Shown in pieces: positions 47,003 to 56,644 of a stretch of 64,000 nt of DNA. Under the pieces are notes generated by a model. It had not been told where the DNA came from and did not search any database. It saw only the letters and a list, made by a program, of their open reading frames with translations. The stretch is from Chryseobacterium ginsenosidimutans (GTDB taxonomy: Bacteria > Bacteroidota > Bacteroidia > Flavobacteriales > Weeksellaceae): the NCBI RefSeq assembly GCF_024807225.1, contig NZ_JANUCO010000001.1, positions 1,488,001 to 1,552,000 on the forward strand, given 5' to 3'. The position numbers and the translations under genes were made by a program. How positions within the stretch are numbered: the first letter of the stretch is position 1; every line of letters begins with the position of its first letter.

Positions 47003-49042
47003 TTAAAAGAACAAACTGATAAATAAATCGATAAGCTTAATCCCGATAAATGGCACGATAACTCCGCCTAAACCATAGATTAAAAGGTTTCTTCTTAATA
47101 ATGCACTCGCTCCGATCGGTTTGTAAGCCACTCCTTTTAAAGCCAATGGAATTAAGAAAGGAATAATCACCGCATTGAAAATAATTGCCGATAAAATCGC
47201 AGATTCCGGACTGTGAAGATTCATGATGTTCAGCTTTTGAAGCGCCGGAATAAACGTTATAAACAACGCCGGAATAATGGCAAAATATTTAGCAACGTCA
47301 TTCGCAATACTGAAAGTTGTCAATGTTCCGCGAGTCATTAATAACTGTTTTCCGATTTCTACAATTTCAATTAATTTCGTTGGGTCATTATCCAAATCCA
47401 CCATGTTTCCAGCTTCTTTGGCAGCTTGAGTTCCGCTGTTCATGGCAACTCCGACATCGGCTTGAGCAAGAGCGGGAGCATCATTTGTTCCGTCGCCCAT
47501 CATCGCCACCAATTTTCCTTCCTGCTGTTCTTTTTTGATGTAATTCATCTTATCTTCAGGTTTGGCTTCGGCAATAAAATCATCAACACCAGCTTTTTCC
47601 GCGATAAATTTTGCGGTTAAAGGATTATCTCCCGTCACCATCACGGTTTTCACCCCCATTTTTCTCAATCGTTGAAAACGCTCCTGAATTCCTGTTTTGA
47701 TGATATCCTGAAGTTCAATTACGCCCCAAACTTTATCATTAACAGAAACAACTAATGGAGTTCCGCCGTTTTCAGAGATTTTAGTGGTTGCTTCCTGAGT
47801 TTCGGGAGGAAAAATATTTCCGGCTTTTTCAGTCAGTTTTTTAATCGTGTCATAAGCTCCTTTCCTGATTCTTGTGTTTTCAAAATCAATACCTGAAGTT
47901 CTGGTTTCAGCGGTAAAATCAATATAAACAGGGTTTGGAACAAGTAGATCTTCTGATTTTAACTGGCTTAATTCAATAATAGACTTTCCTTCCGGAGTTT
48001 CGTCGGCAACAGAACTCAATGCCGAAGCTTTTATAAATTCATTAAGTTCAATAGTATTGGAAGGATGAAAATGCGTCGCTTTACGGTTTCCGATGGTAAT
48101 TGTTCCTGTTTTATCAAGAAGCAAAACATCGATGTCTCCTGCGGTCTCAACGGCTTTACCGCTTTTTGTGATAACGTTCGCTCTCAAAGCTCTGTCCATT
48201 CCCGCAATTCCGATTGCAGAAAGCAGACCGCCAATCGTTGTGGGGATCAAACAAACGAAAAGTGATATAAATGCCGCAATGGTGATCGGCGTCTGCGAAT
48301 AATCTGCAAAGGGTTTTAAAGTAACTGTAACTATTATGAAAGTGAGGGTAAACCCTGCTAAAAGTATGGTTAATGCGATTTCGTTGGGTGTTTTTTGTCT
48401 TGAAGCACCTTCTACAAGCGCGATCATTTTATCAAGAAAAGATTCTCCGGGTTTGGTGGTGACTTTCACTTTTATTCTGTCCGAAAGTACTTTGGTACCG
48501 CCTGTTACCGAACTTTTATCACCTCCCGATTCTCTGATGACGGGTGCGCTTTCTCCGGTGATGGCGGATTCATCGATTGTCGCTAAACCTTCGATAATTT
48601 CACCATCCATCGGGATTTGATCGCCTGTTTCGCAAAGGAAAATATCTCCTAATTTCATTTCGGCAGACATTTTTAATGATGTTTCTACCTGAAATCCGGG
48701 TTTGTTGTCTATGATTAATTTTGCAGGCGTTTCTTCACGCGTTTTTCTCAATGTATCTGCCTGAGCTTTTCCTCTTGCTTCAGCGATGGCTTCGGCGAAA
48801 TTGGCAAATAAAACAGTGAAAAATAAGATGATAAATACTGAAAAATTATAAGCAAAACTTCCCTGTGATTTGTCTCCCGCTAAGCTGAATAAACTTACGA
48901 TAAACATGACGGCTGTTCCGATCTCTACCAGAAACATAACAGGATTTTTAAACATGATTTTCGGATTTAGCTTAACGAAAGACTGTTTAATCGCTTCGTT
49001 TACCAAATCTTTTTGAAACAATGTCTGTGATTGATTTTTCAT
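47003..49042 (-). CDS. kdpB: Potassium-transporting P-type ATPase subunit KdpB
   Basis: 679 residues, full length. It has [21 protein letters not shown] (actuator TGES), the phosphorylation Asp in [14 protein letters not shown] near residue 308, [10 protein letters not shown] in the nucleotide domain, and [55 protein letters not shown]. It powers high-affinity K+ uptake with KdpA. Intact frame. Confidence 0.97.
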   Translation of the reverse strand: MKNQSQTLFQKDLVNEAIKQSFVKLNPKIMFKNPVMFLVEIGTAVMFIVSLFSLAGDKSQGSFAYNFSVFIILFFTVLFANFAEAIAEARGKAQADTLRKTREETPAKLIIDNKPGFQVETSLKMSAEMKLGDIFLCETGDQIPMDGEIIEGLATIDESAITGESAPVIRESGGDKSSVTGGTKVLSDRIKVKVTTKPGESFLDKMIALVEGASRQKTPNEIALTILLAGFTLTFIIVTVTLKPFADYSQTPITIAAFISLFVCLIPTTIGGLLSAIGIAGMDRALRANVITKSGKAVETAGDIDVLLLDKTGTITIGNRKATHFHPSNTIELNEFIKASALSSVADETPEGKSIIELSQLKSEDLLVPNPVYIDFTAETRTSGIDFENTRIRKGAYDTIKKLTEKAGNIFPPETQEATTKISENGGTPLVVSVNDKVWGVIELQDIIKTGIQERFQRLRKMGVKTVMVTGDNPLTAKFIAEKAGVDDFIAEAKPEDKMNYIKKEQQEGKLVAMMGDGTNDAPALAQADVGVAMNSGTQAAKEAGNMVDLDNDPTKLIEIVEIGKQLLMTRGTLTTFSIANDVAKYFAIIPALFITFIPALQKLNIMNLHSPESAILSAIIFNAVIIPFLIPLALKGVAYKPIGASALLRRNLLIYGLGGVIVPFIGIKLIDLFISLFF

Positions 49043-49064
49043 TGCTTTGAATGATTTTTATTTG

Positions 49065-49182
49065 AACCATTAAGATTTATTTAAGGACTTAAGTTGAGTT
49101 AAGGAAATATTCTTGGAATATTTTTAAGCTTAATAATGTGTTAGCTTAATATTCTTAACATCTTAAATAAATCTTAATGGTT
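49065..49182. repeat. 118-bp AT-rich palindromic repeat between kdpB and kdpA
   Basis: Perfect 16-bp arms AACCATTAAGATTTAT (49065-49080) and ATAAATCTTAATGGTT (49167-49182), the clearest member of the AACCATTAAG family. It sits inside an operon, so it is transcribed and may affect mRNA stability. Confidence 0.8.
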
Positions 49183-49199
49183 TAATTATTTAATTTTAA

Positions 49200-50895
49200 T
49201 TATTTAGAAAAATATTGAAGTTGCTCCGCGATCGGTCCCAAAGTAAGCGCAGGGAAGAAAGACAACGCAGCGATTAAAAGAATGACGGCCAACGTCATAA
49301 ATCCAAAAGTTGCAGTATCCGTTTTTAAAGTTCCTGAGCTTTCCGGAATATATTTTTTCTGAGCTAAACATCCTGCAATCGCGATCGGACCAATGATTGG
49401 GATAAATCTTGAGAATAATAAAATAATTCCTGTTGAGATATTCCACCAAGGCGTGTTGTCGCCCAATCCTTCGAATCCTGAACCGTTGTTGGCTGATGAT
49501 GAAGTGAATTCATATAACATTTCACTAAAGCCGTGAAAGCTTGGATTATTCAATGTTTTTGCTCCGAATTCCGGAAAATAAGCAGTTAAAGCTGTTCCTA
49601 CAAGAATTAAAAACGGGTGAAATAATGCGACGATCATCGCGATTTTCATTTCCTTAGCTTCTATCTTTTTACCCATAAATTCTGGGGTTCTTCCGACCAT
49701 CAAACCACTCATGAATACCGCAAGAATGATGAATATGAAGTAGTTCAGAATTCCGACCCCGCAACCGCCGTAGAAGCAGTTAATCATCATTGCCAACATT
49801 TGATTCATCCCCGAAAGCGGCATCATACTGTCGTGCATAGCGTTCACAGAACCTGTGGAAATTACCGTCGTTGCAATACTCCAATAAGCCGAAGCTGCAC
49901 TTCCGAAACGGATTTCCTTGCCTTCCAGCGCTCCCAAATGATGATCTGCTCCCATTTGTGTAATCAAAGGATTTCCGTTGGTTTCATTAATGATGGTTGG
50001 AACGGTCAATGCCAGAAAACCAATGGTCATAACGGTGAAAATCGTCCATGAAAGTTTTCTTTTCTTTAAATAAAATCCAAGCGCAAAAACCAATGCAAAA
50101 GGAATAATCATCTGAGTAACCATTTCGGTCATATTCGTCAGATAATTAGGGTTTTCAAGTGGGTGCGCCGAATTGGCTCCGAAAAATCCACCTCCGTTTG
50201 TTCCTAAATGTTTGATCGCCACAAAAGCTGCAGCAGGACCTCTGGAAACATCAACTTTTTGTCCTTCCAATGTTGTGATATGGTCTTTTCCTTCAAAAGT
50301 CATCGGAGTTTCCGTTCGCAGATAGGATAAAAGCCACCACAATGCTGATCGGAATTAAAATTCTGATGATTGACTTGGTAAAAAAATCGTAGAAATTCCC
50401 TAATTCTGTAGTCGTTTTTTCTTTAAATGCTTTGAAAAGTACCGCCATTGCAGCCATTCCGGTTGCTGCCGTTACAAATTGTAAAAACATTAAATATAAC
50501 TGACTTAAATAACTGACTCCCGTTTCTCCCGAATAATGCTGTAAATTACAGTTCACCAGGAAAGAAATTGCCGTATTAAAAGCAAGATCGGGAGACATAT
50601 TCTGGTTTCCGTCGGGATTTAAAGGAAGCCATGATTGATTTAATAAAATAAAAAATCCAAGGATAAACCAAACCAGATTAATGGTTAACATGGCAAACAT
50701 ATTCTGTTTCCATGTCATTTGTTTATGAGGATTGATGCCTGAAATTTTATAAATTAAATTTTCAATCGGCTGAAAAATTGTATCTAAAAAAGTCTTTTTG
50801 TAGCCGTAAACACCGGCAATATATTTTCCTAAAAAAACACCAATGACGAGTGTGATGGCAAACATCATGATGATGCCTAAAATTTCTGTATTCAT
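49200..50895 (-). CDS. kdpA: Potassium-transporting ATPase subunit KdpA, frameshifted
   Basis: A 564-residue channel-like subunit when one A is removed from GAAAC (plus GTTTC 50308-50312). The junction then reads AFILSANGTPMTFEGKDHITTLEGQ. Conserved parts include FLVNCNLQHYSGE, HLGTNGGGFFGANSAHPLENPN, INCFYGGCGVGILNY and SSANNGSGFEGLGDNTPWWN, the K+ filter-like glycine motifs. As written it is broken into 200 and 380-residue frames. KdpA gives high-affinity K+ uptake with KdpB. Confidence 0.93.
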
Positions 50896-50904
50896 GGTAA
50901 TTGG

Positions 50905-50982
50905 TTAAAATTTTTCAGGTTTTATTAAAACATAGCAGATGTACACAAATGCAAGGATCGAAAGGAAAAATAAGCTCCACAT
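50905..50982 (-). CDS. kdpF: KdpF, 25-residue subunit
   Basis: Too short for routine ORF calling. It encodes MWSLFFLSILAFVYICYVL and then IKPEKF. One transmembrane helix followed by the Y-x-x-(hydrophobic)-x-P-E-x-F ending of KdpF. It lies 9 bases upstream of kdpA in the same operon. KdpF stabilises the KdpABC complex. Confidence 0.88.
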   Translation of the reverse strand: MWSLFFLSILAFVYICYVLIKPEKF

Positions 50983-50985
50983 AAT

Positions 50986-51069
50986 TTATATTTTATCAAA
51001 AAATTCAACGGATTTATATAAAAGCCAAAACATGAGCACACATAATAAACTTAAAGCGATGATTATCAT
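50986..51069 (-). CDS. 27-residue single-helix membrane protein before kdpF
   Basis: MIIIALSLLCVLMFWLLYKS, then VEFFDKI: a predicted transmembrane helix with a short charged tail. Its stop is 3 bases before the kdpF start and its ATG overlaps the stop of the preceding small ORF (ATGA), which is typical of translational coupling. Not KdpF itself; role unknown. Confidence 0.7.
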   Translation of the reverse strand: MIIIALSLLCVLMFWLLYKSVEFFDKI

Positions 51070-51173
51070 ATTGTTGCTATTAATGTTAAAATGGTGAAGA
51101 CTACATACGAAACCATCAGCAAACTCAATGTTGAGTGCTTCGGTTTTTTGAACGTTTTTCTTGAGATTGTCAT
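51066..51173 (-). CDS. 35-residue small membrane protein at the head of the kdp operon
   Basis: Start ATG at 51173 gives MTISRKTFKKPKHSTLSL, then LMVSYVVFTILTLIATI: a basic N-terminus and one transmembrane helix with positive-inside orientation. The stop TGA overlaps the next ATG by 4 bases. A longer in-frame ORF upstream to 51290 is less plausible. The coupling to two more mini-proteins supports reality. Confidence 0.6.
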   Translation of the reverse strand: MTISRKTFKKPKHSTLSLLMVSYVVFTILTLIATI

Positions 51174-51293
51174 TTTTGAAATATTTATTCTAAGACCATA
51201 ATGCCAAAAGAAAGTCCAAGTTGTCGAAATACGATTTAAATGATTAGAAGATAATGTGTTGCGGGGTTTTGAGGTGATGCCAAAAAACAAGAA

Positions 51294-51314
51294 AGCCTAT
51301 CATTTTGATAGGCT
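51294..51314 (-). terminator. Hairpin between mini-element and kdp operon
   Basis: Arms AGCCTATC and GATAGGCT around ATTTT. On the minus strand it is followed by TTCTTGTTTTTTGG, so it could end transcripts from the regulator gene. Confidence 0.55.
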
Positions 51315-51356
51315 CGTTATTATTATGATAGGATTGTGAATTCTGAATTATTTTTA

Positions 51357-51746
51357 AACCATTAAGAGTCTGTTTAAATTTGATTCAAACATTTTAAAAT
51401 TTACTGCTCATTTTTTAACGCAAAGATTTAATTCAATAGTACTTATTATGAAGTGAGCAAAGATGAATCAACAAGTTGATTTGATGAAGCGTTGTTTTCA
51501 CGTTTTGTGAAGCAAATTTTATTTGCCTTTGCTTTCTAAAATAATGCGGAATGTAAATATAATCTTTGCGTTAAAAAAAATAGCGTATTCTGTTTGAAAA
51601 GATCTTAAGTCTTTCAATACAAAGCTTTCAGTTTCAAAAAATATAAAACCCATATTTCAAATAAGGTTACAAAAATTTGTAATATAAAATTTAAACAGGC
51701 TCTAAGATTTATTTAAAGAGTTAAGCTTAATTAATCCTTAATGGTT
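51357..51746. repeat. AACCATTAAG palindromic repeat interrupted by the mini-element
   Basis: Left arm AACCATTAA (51357-51365) and right arm CTTAATGGTT (51737-51746). Without the insertion and one TAA copy the repeat is about 50 bp. Confidence 0.65.
51366..51702. mobile_element. 337-bp non-autonomous IS5-related mini-element (MITE-like)
   Basis: The left end GAGTCTGTTTAAATTT and the right end (reverse complement GAGCCTGTTTAAATTTTAT) match the terminal repeats of the 858-bp IS5-family element. The right end is identical for 19 bases. TAA direct repeats flank it at 51363-51365 and 51703-51705. No transposase fragment is recognisable. An internal inverted repeat TTAACGCAAAGATT (51415-51428) and AATCTTTGCGTTAA (51561-51574) makes a nested palindrome. 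Confidence 0.82.
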
Positions 51747-51785
51747 CAATAGGAACGGGCTTTAGCCAAAACCTAAAGATTTAAT

Positions 51786-53114
51786 TTATCTCAAATTATA
51801 CTCTTCCAATTTACGATACAGCGTTGCAATGCCGATTTCCAGCAATCTAGAAGCTTCAGCTTTGTTTCCTTTCGTGTATTGAAGAACTTTTAAAATATGT
51901 TCTTTTTCCAAAGATCTCATGCTTAAAGAATCTTTTTCTGTAGCAGCAATTTTTTCAGAATAATGAGGAAGACTTTCGATATCTAAAACATTATCGTTCA
52001 TTAAGATAAGACTTCTTTCAATCGTGTTTCTCAATTCACGGATATTTCCTTTCCAGTCGTTTTTTTCCAACGCTTTATAATATTCCGGAGCGACCTGAAC
52101 AGAGGTTAAATGAAGTTTTTGTGAGAAAACATCAATAAAATTCTTAGCCAAAGCTTTTAAATCGTCTTTTCGTTCACGAAGAGAAGGAAGTGTAATTTCA
52201 AAAACATTTAATCTGAAATAGAGATCCTCACGGAAATGTCCCTGTTTTATTTCATCTTCCAAATTTCTGTTGGTTGCAGCAATCAGCCTGAAATCGGACT
52301 TTGAGACTTTCGTTTCACCCATTTTGATGAACTCTTTGGTTTCCAGGACGCGGAGTAATTTTGCCTGCAATTCGATGGGCATTTCACCGATTTCGTCTAA
52401 GAATAAAGTTCCGTTATTGGCTTCTTCAATAAGCCCTTTTTTATCTTTTATAGCTCCGGTAAAAGATCCCTGTTTGTGTCCGAAAAGTTCGCTTTCCAGA
52501 ATTTCTTTGCTAAATGCAGAGCAATTGATGGCGACAAAATTATTTTTCTTGTGTTCACTTCCTTCATGAATGGCATTTGCAAAAACCTCTTTTCCGGTTC
52601 CGGTTTCTCCTGTCAGAAGAACAGTTGCATCGGTTAAAGCAACTTTTTCCGCAAGTTTTTTAGCCTGAAGAATTAAGGGTGAATTTCCGATAATTTTATC
52701 AAATCCCTTTTGATCACTGCTTTTTTGAACGATCTTAGATTTGTTATCTTTTGATTTTTCAAGTGCTTTGTACACCAACGGAATAATTTTCTCGTTATCA
52801 TCACCTTTCACCAAATAATCATAAGTTCCGTTTTTCATCGCCTGAACGGCATCAGGAATATTCCCGAAAGCTGTCATCAAAATGATTTCCAGATGAGGAT
52901 ATTTTGCTTTAATAGACTTCACAAGATCAACTCCGAAAGCATCGGGAAGCCGTACATCGCTTAAAACGACATCAAAATCGTGCTGTTCCAGCATCGTCAT
53001 TGCAGAACGCGCTGTGGAAGCTTCTTTTACGTTAAAATTTTCTTGGGAAAGGATCATTCCTAACAGTTTTAGGAGCTTGATCTCATCATCGATGATCAGA
53101 ATGTTTCCGGACAT
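51786..53114 (-). CDS. NtrC-type sigma-54-dependent response regulator
   Basis: 442 residues: receiver domain with DD at the start (ILIIDDEIKLL), phospho-acceptor Asp in VVLSDVRLP near residue 53, then LMTAFG and a Lys. The sigma-54 AAA+ domain has Walker A LLTGETGTGKEVFA, ELFGHKQGSFTGA (GAFTGA-loop variant) and LFLDEIGEMP, and the C-terminal Fis-type helix-turn-helix (KGNKAEASRLLEIGIATLYRKLEEY). It is at the 5' side of the kdp locus in the same orientation and probably takes the place of KdpE, paired with the kinase at 41830-43545. Confidence 0.9.
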   Translation of the reverse strand: MSGNILIIDDEIKLLKLLGMILSQENFNVKEASTARSAMTMLEQHDFDVVLSDVRLPDAFGVDLVKSIKAKYPHLEIILMTAFGNIPDAVQAMKNGTYDYLVKGDDNEKIIPLVYKALEKSKDNKSKIVQKSSDQKGFDKIIGNSPLILQAKKLAEKVALTDATVLLTGETGTGKEVFANAIHEGSEHKKNNFVAINCSAFSKEILESELFGHKQGSFTGAIKDKKGLIEEANNGTLFLDEIGEMPIELQAKLLRVLETKEFIKMGETKVSKSDFRLIAATNRNLEDEIKQGHFREDLYFRLNVFEITLPSLRERKDDLKALAKNFIDVFSQKLHLTSVQVAPEYYKALEKNDWKGNIRELRNTIERSLILMNDNVLDIESLPHYSEKIAATEKDSLSMRSLEKEHILKVLQYTKGNKAEASRLLEIGIATLYRKLEEYNLR

Positions 53115-53683
53115 GGTTGTAATTTTTGGAAAACCATTGCAAACTTATCGAATTTATTTGGTAAAAAAACGAATAAGCAATTATTGCTCATTATCGATTA
53201 TTCATAATTGATATTTTTTTGGAGCTTTTTCCAGCTTTCCGTTGCAATCTTTTTTTTCAAAAAAGGATTTCCACTGCAATCCGGGCTAGGATATTTGTCG
53301 TTTTTTGAATCTATTAGGATAATTCAACATTCTGTTTATCATCCTGAAAAATCTTCTATAGCAAACCAAAAGCCTTGTCAGGTTTAAACCTTGACAAGGC
53401 TCAGTCCATTCTGGAGGAATTTCAACAGCATCATTTCCTAGCCCAGATAGAAACGGTTACCCCACAGCTTGAGTGGGAGAGTTGCAGGGTTTGAAGTTGG
53501 AAAGCATTGGCGCGAGGAGTAGGAGTGGATAGCTGGAAATAGCTTCTAAAAAAATAAATAATTGGTAATGAGTAATTTTTTATATTTTCATTCAACAATC
53601 GTTACAATAGATGTAATAGTAATAAAATTGTAAATCGTTACTTTTCGATTCCTTACATTTGTATACATTTTGATCTTTAAAGA
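53115..53683. other. Gene-free region with dispersed repeat, copy 2
   Basis: 569 bases without a credible gene. It holds phrases shared with 3.66-3.93 kb (CGGGCTAGGA, CCTTGACAAGGCTCA, and the reverse complement of TAGAAGCTATTTCC), plus internal complementary pieces such as GCCTTGTCAGG and CCTTGACAAGGC. The right end contains a promoter-like TACATTTG (53654-53661) for the M16 peptidase gene. Confidence 0.55.
53654..53661 (+). promoter_or_regulatory. -7 element TACATTTG of the M16 peptidase gene
   Basis: TACATTTG fits TAnnTTTG and lies 22 bases before the ATG at 53684. A well-spaced TTTG -33 element is not evident. Confidence 0.45.
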
Positions 53684-56569
53684 ATGAAAATGGATTTATT
53701 TATGATAGATATAAGATACGGCGAGACGATTCATACAGATAAAAATAATTACGAATATATCACGATTTCCAACGACGAAAATAAAGTAAGAACTTACACT
53801 TTAAAAAATGGGTTAAAGGTTTTTCTTGCCCAAAATTTTGATGCTCCGAGAATTCAAACCTACATTCCGGTAAGAACGGGAAGTAATAATGACCCTTCTG
53901 ATAATACGGGTTTGGCGCATTATCTTGAACATATGATGTTTAAAGGAACATCGAAATTAGGAACTCATAACTGGGAAAAAGAAAGTGAATTATTAAACCA
54001 GATTTCAGATTTATACGAGCAACATAAAGCGGAACAGGATGCCGAAAAAAAGAAAGCGATCTATAAGAAAATAGATGAAATTTCTCAGGAAGCAAGTCAG
54101 TTTGCGATTGCCAATGAATATGATAAGGCGATTTCTTCATTGGGAGCTACGGGAACAAATGCTCACACTTGGTTTGACGAGACGGTTTATAAAAATAACG
54201 TCCCAAACAATGAACTTGAAAAATGGCTTAAAATCGAGAAAGAAAGGTTTTCTGAATTGACGTTAAGGCTTTTTCATACCGAGTTAGAATCTGTTTATGA
54301 AGAATTCAACAGAGCGCAGGATAACGATTCGAGATTGGTGAATTATGAGTTGATGGATGCTCTTTTTCCAACGCATCCGAATGGTCAACAAACGACTTTA
54401 GGAGATCCCGATCATCTGAAAAACCCTTCAATGAAGGCTATTCATAAATATTTTGACGAATATTATGTTCCAAATAATTATGCAGTGGTTTTGGTGGGAG
54501 ATTTTGATTTTGAAGAAACCATTCAGCTTGTTGATGAATATTTTGGATCGATTCCTTACAGAGAATTGCCGGAAAAAACTGCAATTATCGAAAAACCCAT
54601 CACTGAAATTGTAAAAAGAACAGTGAAAAGCCCGACTACACCAAGAGTTCAATTGGCTTGGAGAACGGAAAGCTATGGAACACGAGAAGCCATGTTGGCG
54701 GATATTGTTGTGAATATTTTGAGCAACAGGGGAGAAGCCGGATTGATCGATTTAAATATTAATCAGACTCAAAAATTACTTTGGGGACAGGCTTATTCGG
54801 TAGGTTTGAAAGAATACGGATTCTTTTCAATTGTTGCTGTTCCGAAGGAAACGCAGACTTTGGATGAAGCCAAGGAAATGGTTCTGGAGCAGATTGAATT
54901 GGTGAAAAAAGGAGAGTTTCCAGACTGGATGCTTCCTGCGATCATCAATGATTTCAAACTGCAGAGAATGAAGGGATTGGAAACTGCAGACGGATTGGCG
55001 ACCAACCTTTATGATACCTACATCAAAGGCAGAACCTGGGAACAGGAACTTAACGAGATGGAAGAATATGCAGAATTCACAAAAGATGATGTTATTGCTT
55101 TTGCCAATGAGTTTTTCCAGAATAATTATGTGATTGTTTACAAAGAAAAAGGAGTTAATGATAAATTAATCAGAGTTGAAAATCCGGGAATTACGCCTGT
55201 TAAAATCAATCGTGAAGCACAATCTGAGTTTTTACAGGAAATTTTAGCCGAAAAAACAAAAGATATTCAGCCGGAATTTATTGATTATCAGAAAGAAATT
55301 AAGACAGATTTAATTAAAGATAAAAAAGTAAGTTTCGTTAAAAATAAATATAATGATATCGCACAGGTTCATTTTATTTTCCCTTTCGGAAGCGATTCTG
55401 ACAGAGATTTAGGAACTGCCACCCAGATTTTGCAATATATGGGAACTGATCAATTTTCACCGGAAGATTTAAAAGAAGAATTTTTTAAAATTGGAGTAAG
55501 CAATGATTTTAAAACAGGAAGCGATCAGCTTTCGATTTCTTTAAGCGGATTGGAGGAAAATATTGAAAAAGGTATCCAACTGCTTCAACATTGGATGTAT
55601 GAGGTAAAACCGGATCAGGAAATTTACGGTCAGTTTGTAGAAACTGTTTTGGAAAACCGTGCTGCGATGAAGAAAGATAAAGGTCGTATCATGACGGCTT
55701 TAACGAATTATACAAAATTGGGTGAATTCTCTCGTTTTACGAATATTATTTCGAAAGAAGAGCTTGAAAACAGCAACGTTGAGGTTTTCACAGACCGAAT
55801 GAAAAAATTATTCAAATTTCCTTATCAGATATTTTTCTATGGAAAGGATTTTGAAAACTTTAAAGAATATATCGGAAATTACGTTGAAAATGCAAGCCTT
55901 GAGGCTTCTGAACCGAGAAAATATCCTGAACAGGAAACAAGCGGAAACGTTTATTTTACCAGCTACGATATGGTGCAGATGGAAATGAGCAAAGTCGGAA
56001 AAGGGCATGATGTAAACACCGGAAACTTTGGTAAAATCAATGTTTTTAATGAGTATTTCGGACGAGGATTGTCGTCGATTGTTTTTCAGGAAATCCGTGA
56101 GAGCAAGAGTTTGGCGTATTCTGCGTACGTTTCTTATTCAGCGAATTCTGAGCTTCATCATCCCGATTATATCACAACATACATCGGAACGCAGCCAGAT
56201 AAACTGCAAATCGCTGTCGATACCATGATGGAATTGATGGATGAACTTCCTGAAGTTCCTACTCAATTTGAGAATGCTAAAAATGCGGCTTTAAAACAAA
56301 TTGCCTCAACAAGAATTACCAGAACAAATACCTTTTTTAATATTTTAAGATTGAAAAAACTGAATATTACATATGATTTCAGAAAAGATATTTATCAGCA
56401 GATTGAAGGATTGAAATTTGAAGATTTAAGACAGTTTTATCAGACAGAAATTAAGCCGATCCATTTCAACACCGCCATTATCGGGAAAAAAGAAAACCTG
56501 AATATGGAGGCTGTGAATCAGATGGGGACGTTTAAAGAATTAAGTTTGAAAGATATTTTTGGATATTAA
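53684..56569 (+). CDS. M16 zinc metallopeptidase (insulinase/pitrilysin type)
   Basis: 961 residues. The inverted zinc motif HYLEHMMFKG near residue 80 (His, Glu, His) and the distal Glu in ELESVYEEFN near 205 are present. The second half (from about 530) is the inactive M16 partner domain, giving the two-domain clam-shell of pitrilysins. No signal peptide, so probably cytosolic or exported by another route. Nearby M16 relatives in Bacteroidetes degrade peptides. Alternative start Mets at residues 3 and 7 exist. Confidence 0.92.
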   Translation: MKMDLFMIDIRYGETIHTDKNNYEYITISNDENKVRTYTLKNGLKVFLAQNFDAPRIQTYIPVRTGSNNDPSDNTGLAHYLEHMMFKGTSKLGTHNWEKESELLNQISDLYEQHKAEQDAEKKKAIYKKIDEISQEASQFAIANEYDKAISSLGATGTNAHTWFDETVYKNNVPNNELEKWLKIEKERFSELTLRLFHTELESVYEEFNRAQDNDSRLVNYELMDALFPTHPNGQQTTLGDPDHLKNPSMKAIHKYFDEYYVPNNYAVVLVGDFDFEETIQLVDEYFGSIPYRELPEKTAIIEKPITEIVKRTVKSPTTPRVQLAWRTESYGTREAMLADIVVNILSNRGEAGLIDLNINQTQKLLWGQAYSVGLKEYGFFSIVAVPKETQTLDEAKEMVLEQIELVKKGEFPDWMLPAIINDFKLQRMKGLETADGLATNLYDTYIKGRTWEQELNEMEEYAEFTKDDVIAFANEFFQNNYVIVYKEKGVNDKLIRVENPGITPVKINREAQSEFLQEILAEKTKDIQPEFIDYQKEIKTDLIKDKKVSFVKNKYNDIAQVHFIFPFGSDSDRDLGTATQILQYMGTDQFSPEDLKEEFFKIGVSNDFKTGSDQLSISLSGLEENIEKGIQLLQHWMYEVKPDQEIYGQFVETVLENRAAMKKDKGRIMTALTNYTKLGEFSRFTNIISKEELENSNVEVFTDRMKKLFKFPYQIFFYGKDFENFKEYIGNYVENASLEASEPRKYPEQETSGNVYFTSYDMVQMEMSKVGKGHDVNTGNFGKINVFNEYFGRGLSSIVFQEIRESKSLAYSAYVSYSANSELHHPDYITTYIGTQPDKLQIAVDTMMELMDELPEVPTQFENAKNAALKQIASTRITRTNTFFNILRLKKLNITYDFRKDIYQQIEGLKFEDLRQFYQTEIKPIHFNTAIIGKKENLNMEAVNQMGTFKELSLKDIFGY

Positions 56570-56593
56570 AAATTATATTCAAATTCAGCAAAA

Positions 56594-56640
56594 AAACAAA
56601 TCCCGAAAGATAGCTTTCGGGATTTGTTTTATATTTTAAT
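56594..56640. terminator. Bidirectional terminator between M16 and S46 genes
   Basis: Perfect 16-base arms AAACAAATCCCGAAAG (56594-56609) and CTTTCGGGATTTGTTT (56614-56629) with a 4-base loop. T-rich on both strands. Confidence 0.9.
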
Positions 56641-56644
56641 TGAA

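Noticed and set aside
51174..51290. Upstream extension of the 35-residue kdp small ORF to a 74-residue protein
   Set aside because: The extra 39 residues are Thr, Trp and Phe-rich without a domain, and the internal ATG opens a clean basic plus transmembrane mini-protein.
51181..51366. A sigma-54 (-24/-12) promoter for the kdp small ORFs
   Set aside because: TTGGAC and TTTTGGCA stretches exist, but no GG-N10-GC pair with a good TGGCAC-TTGCA match was found.
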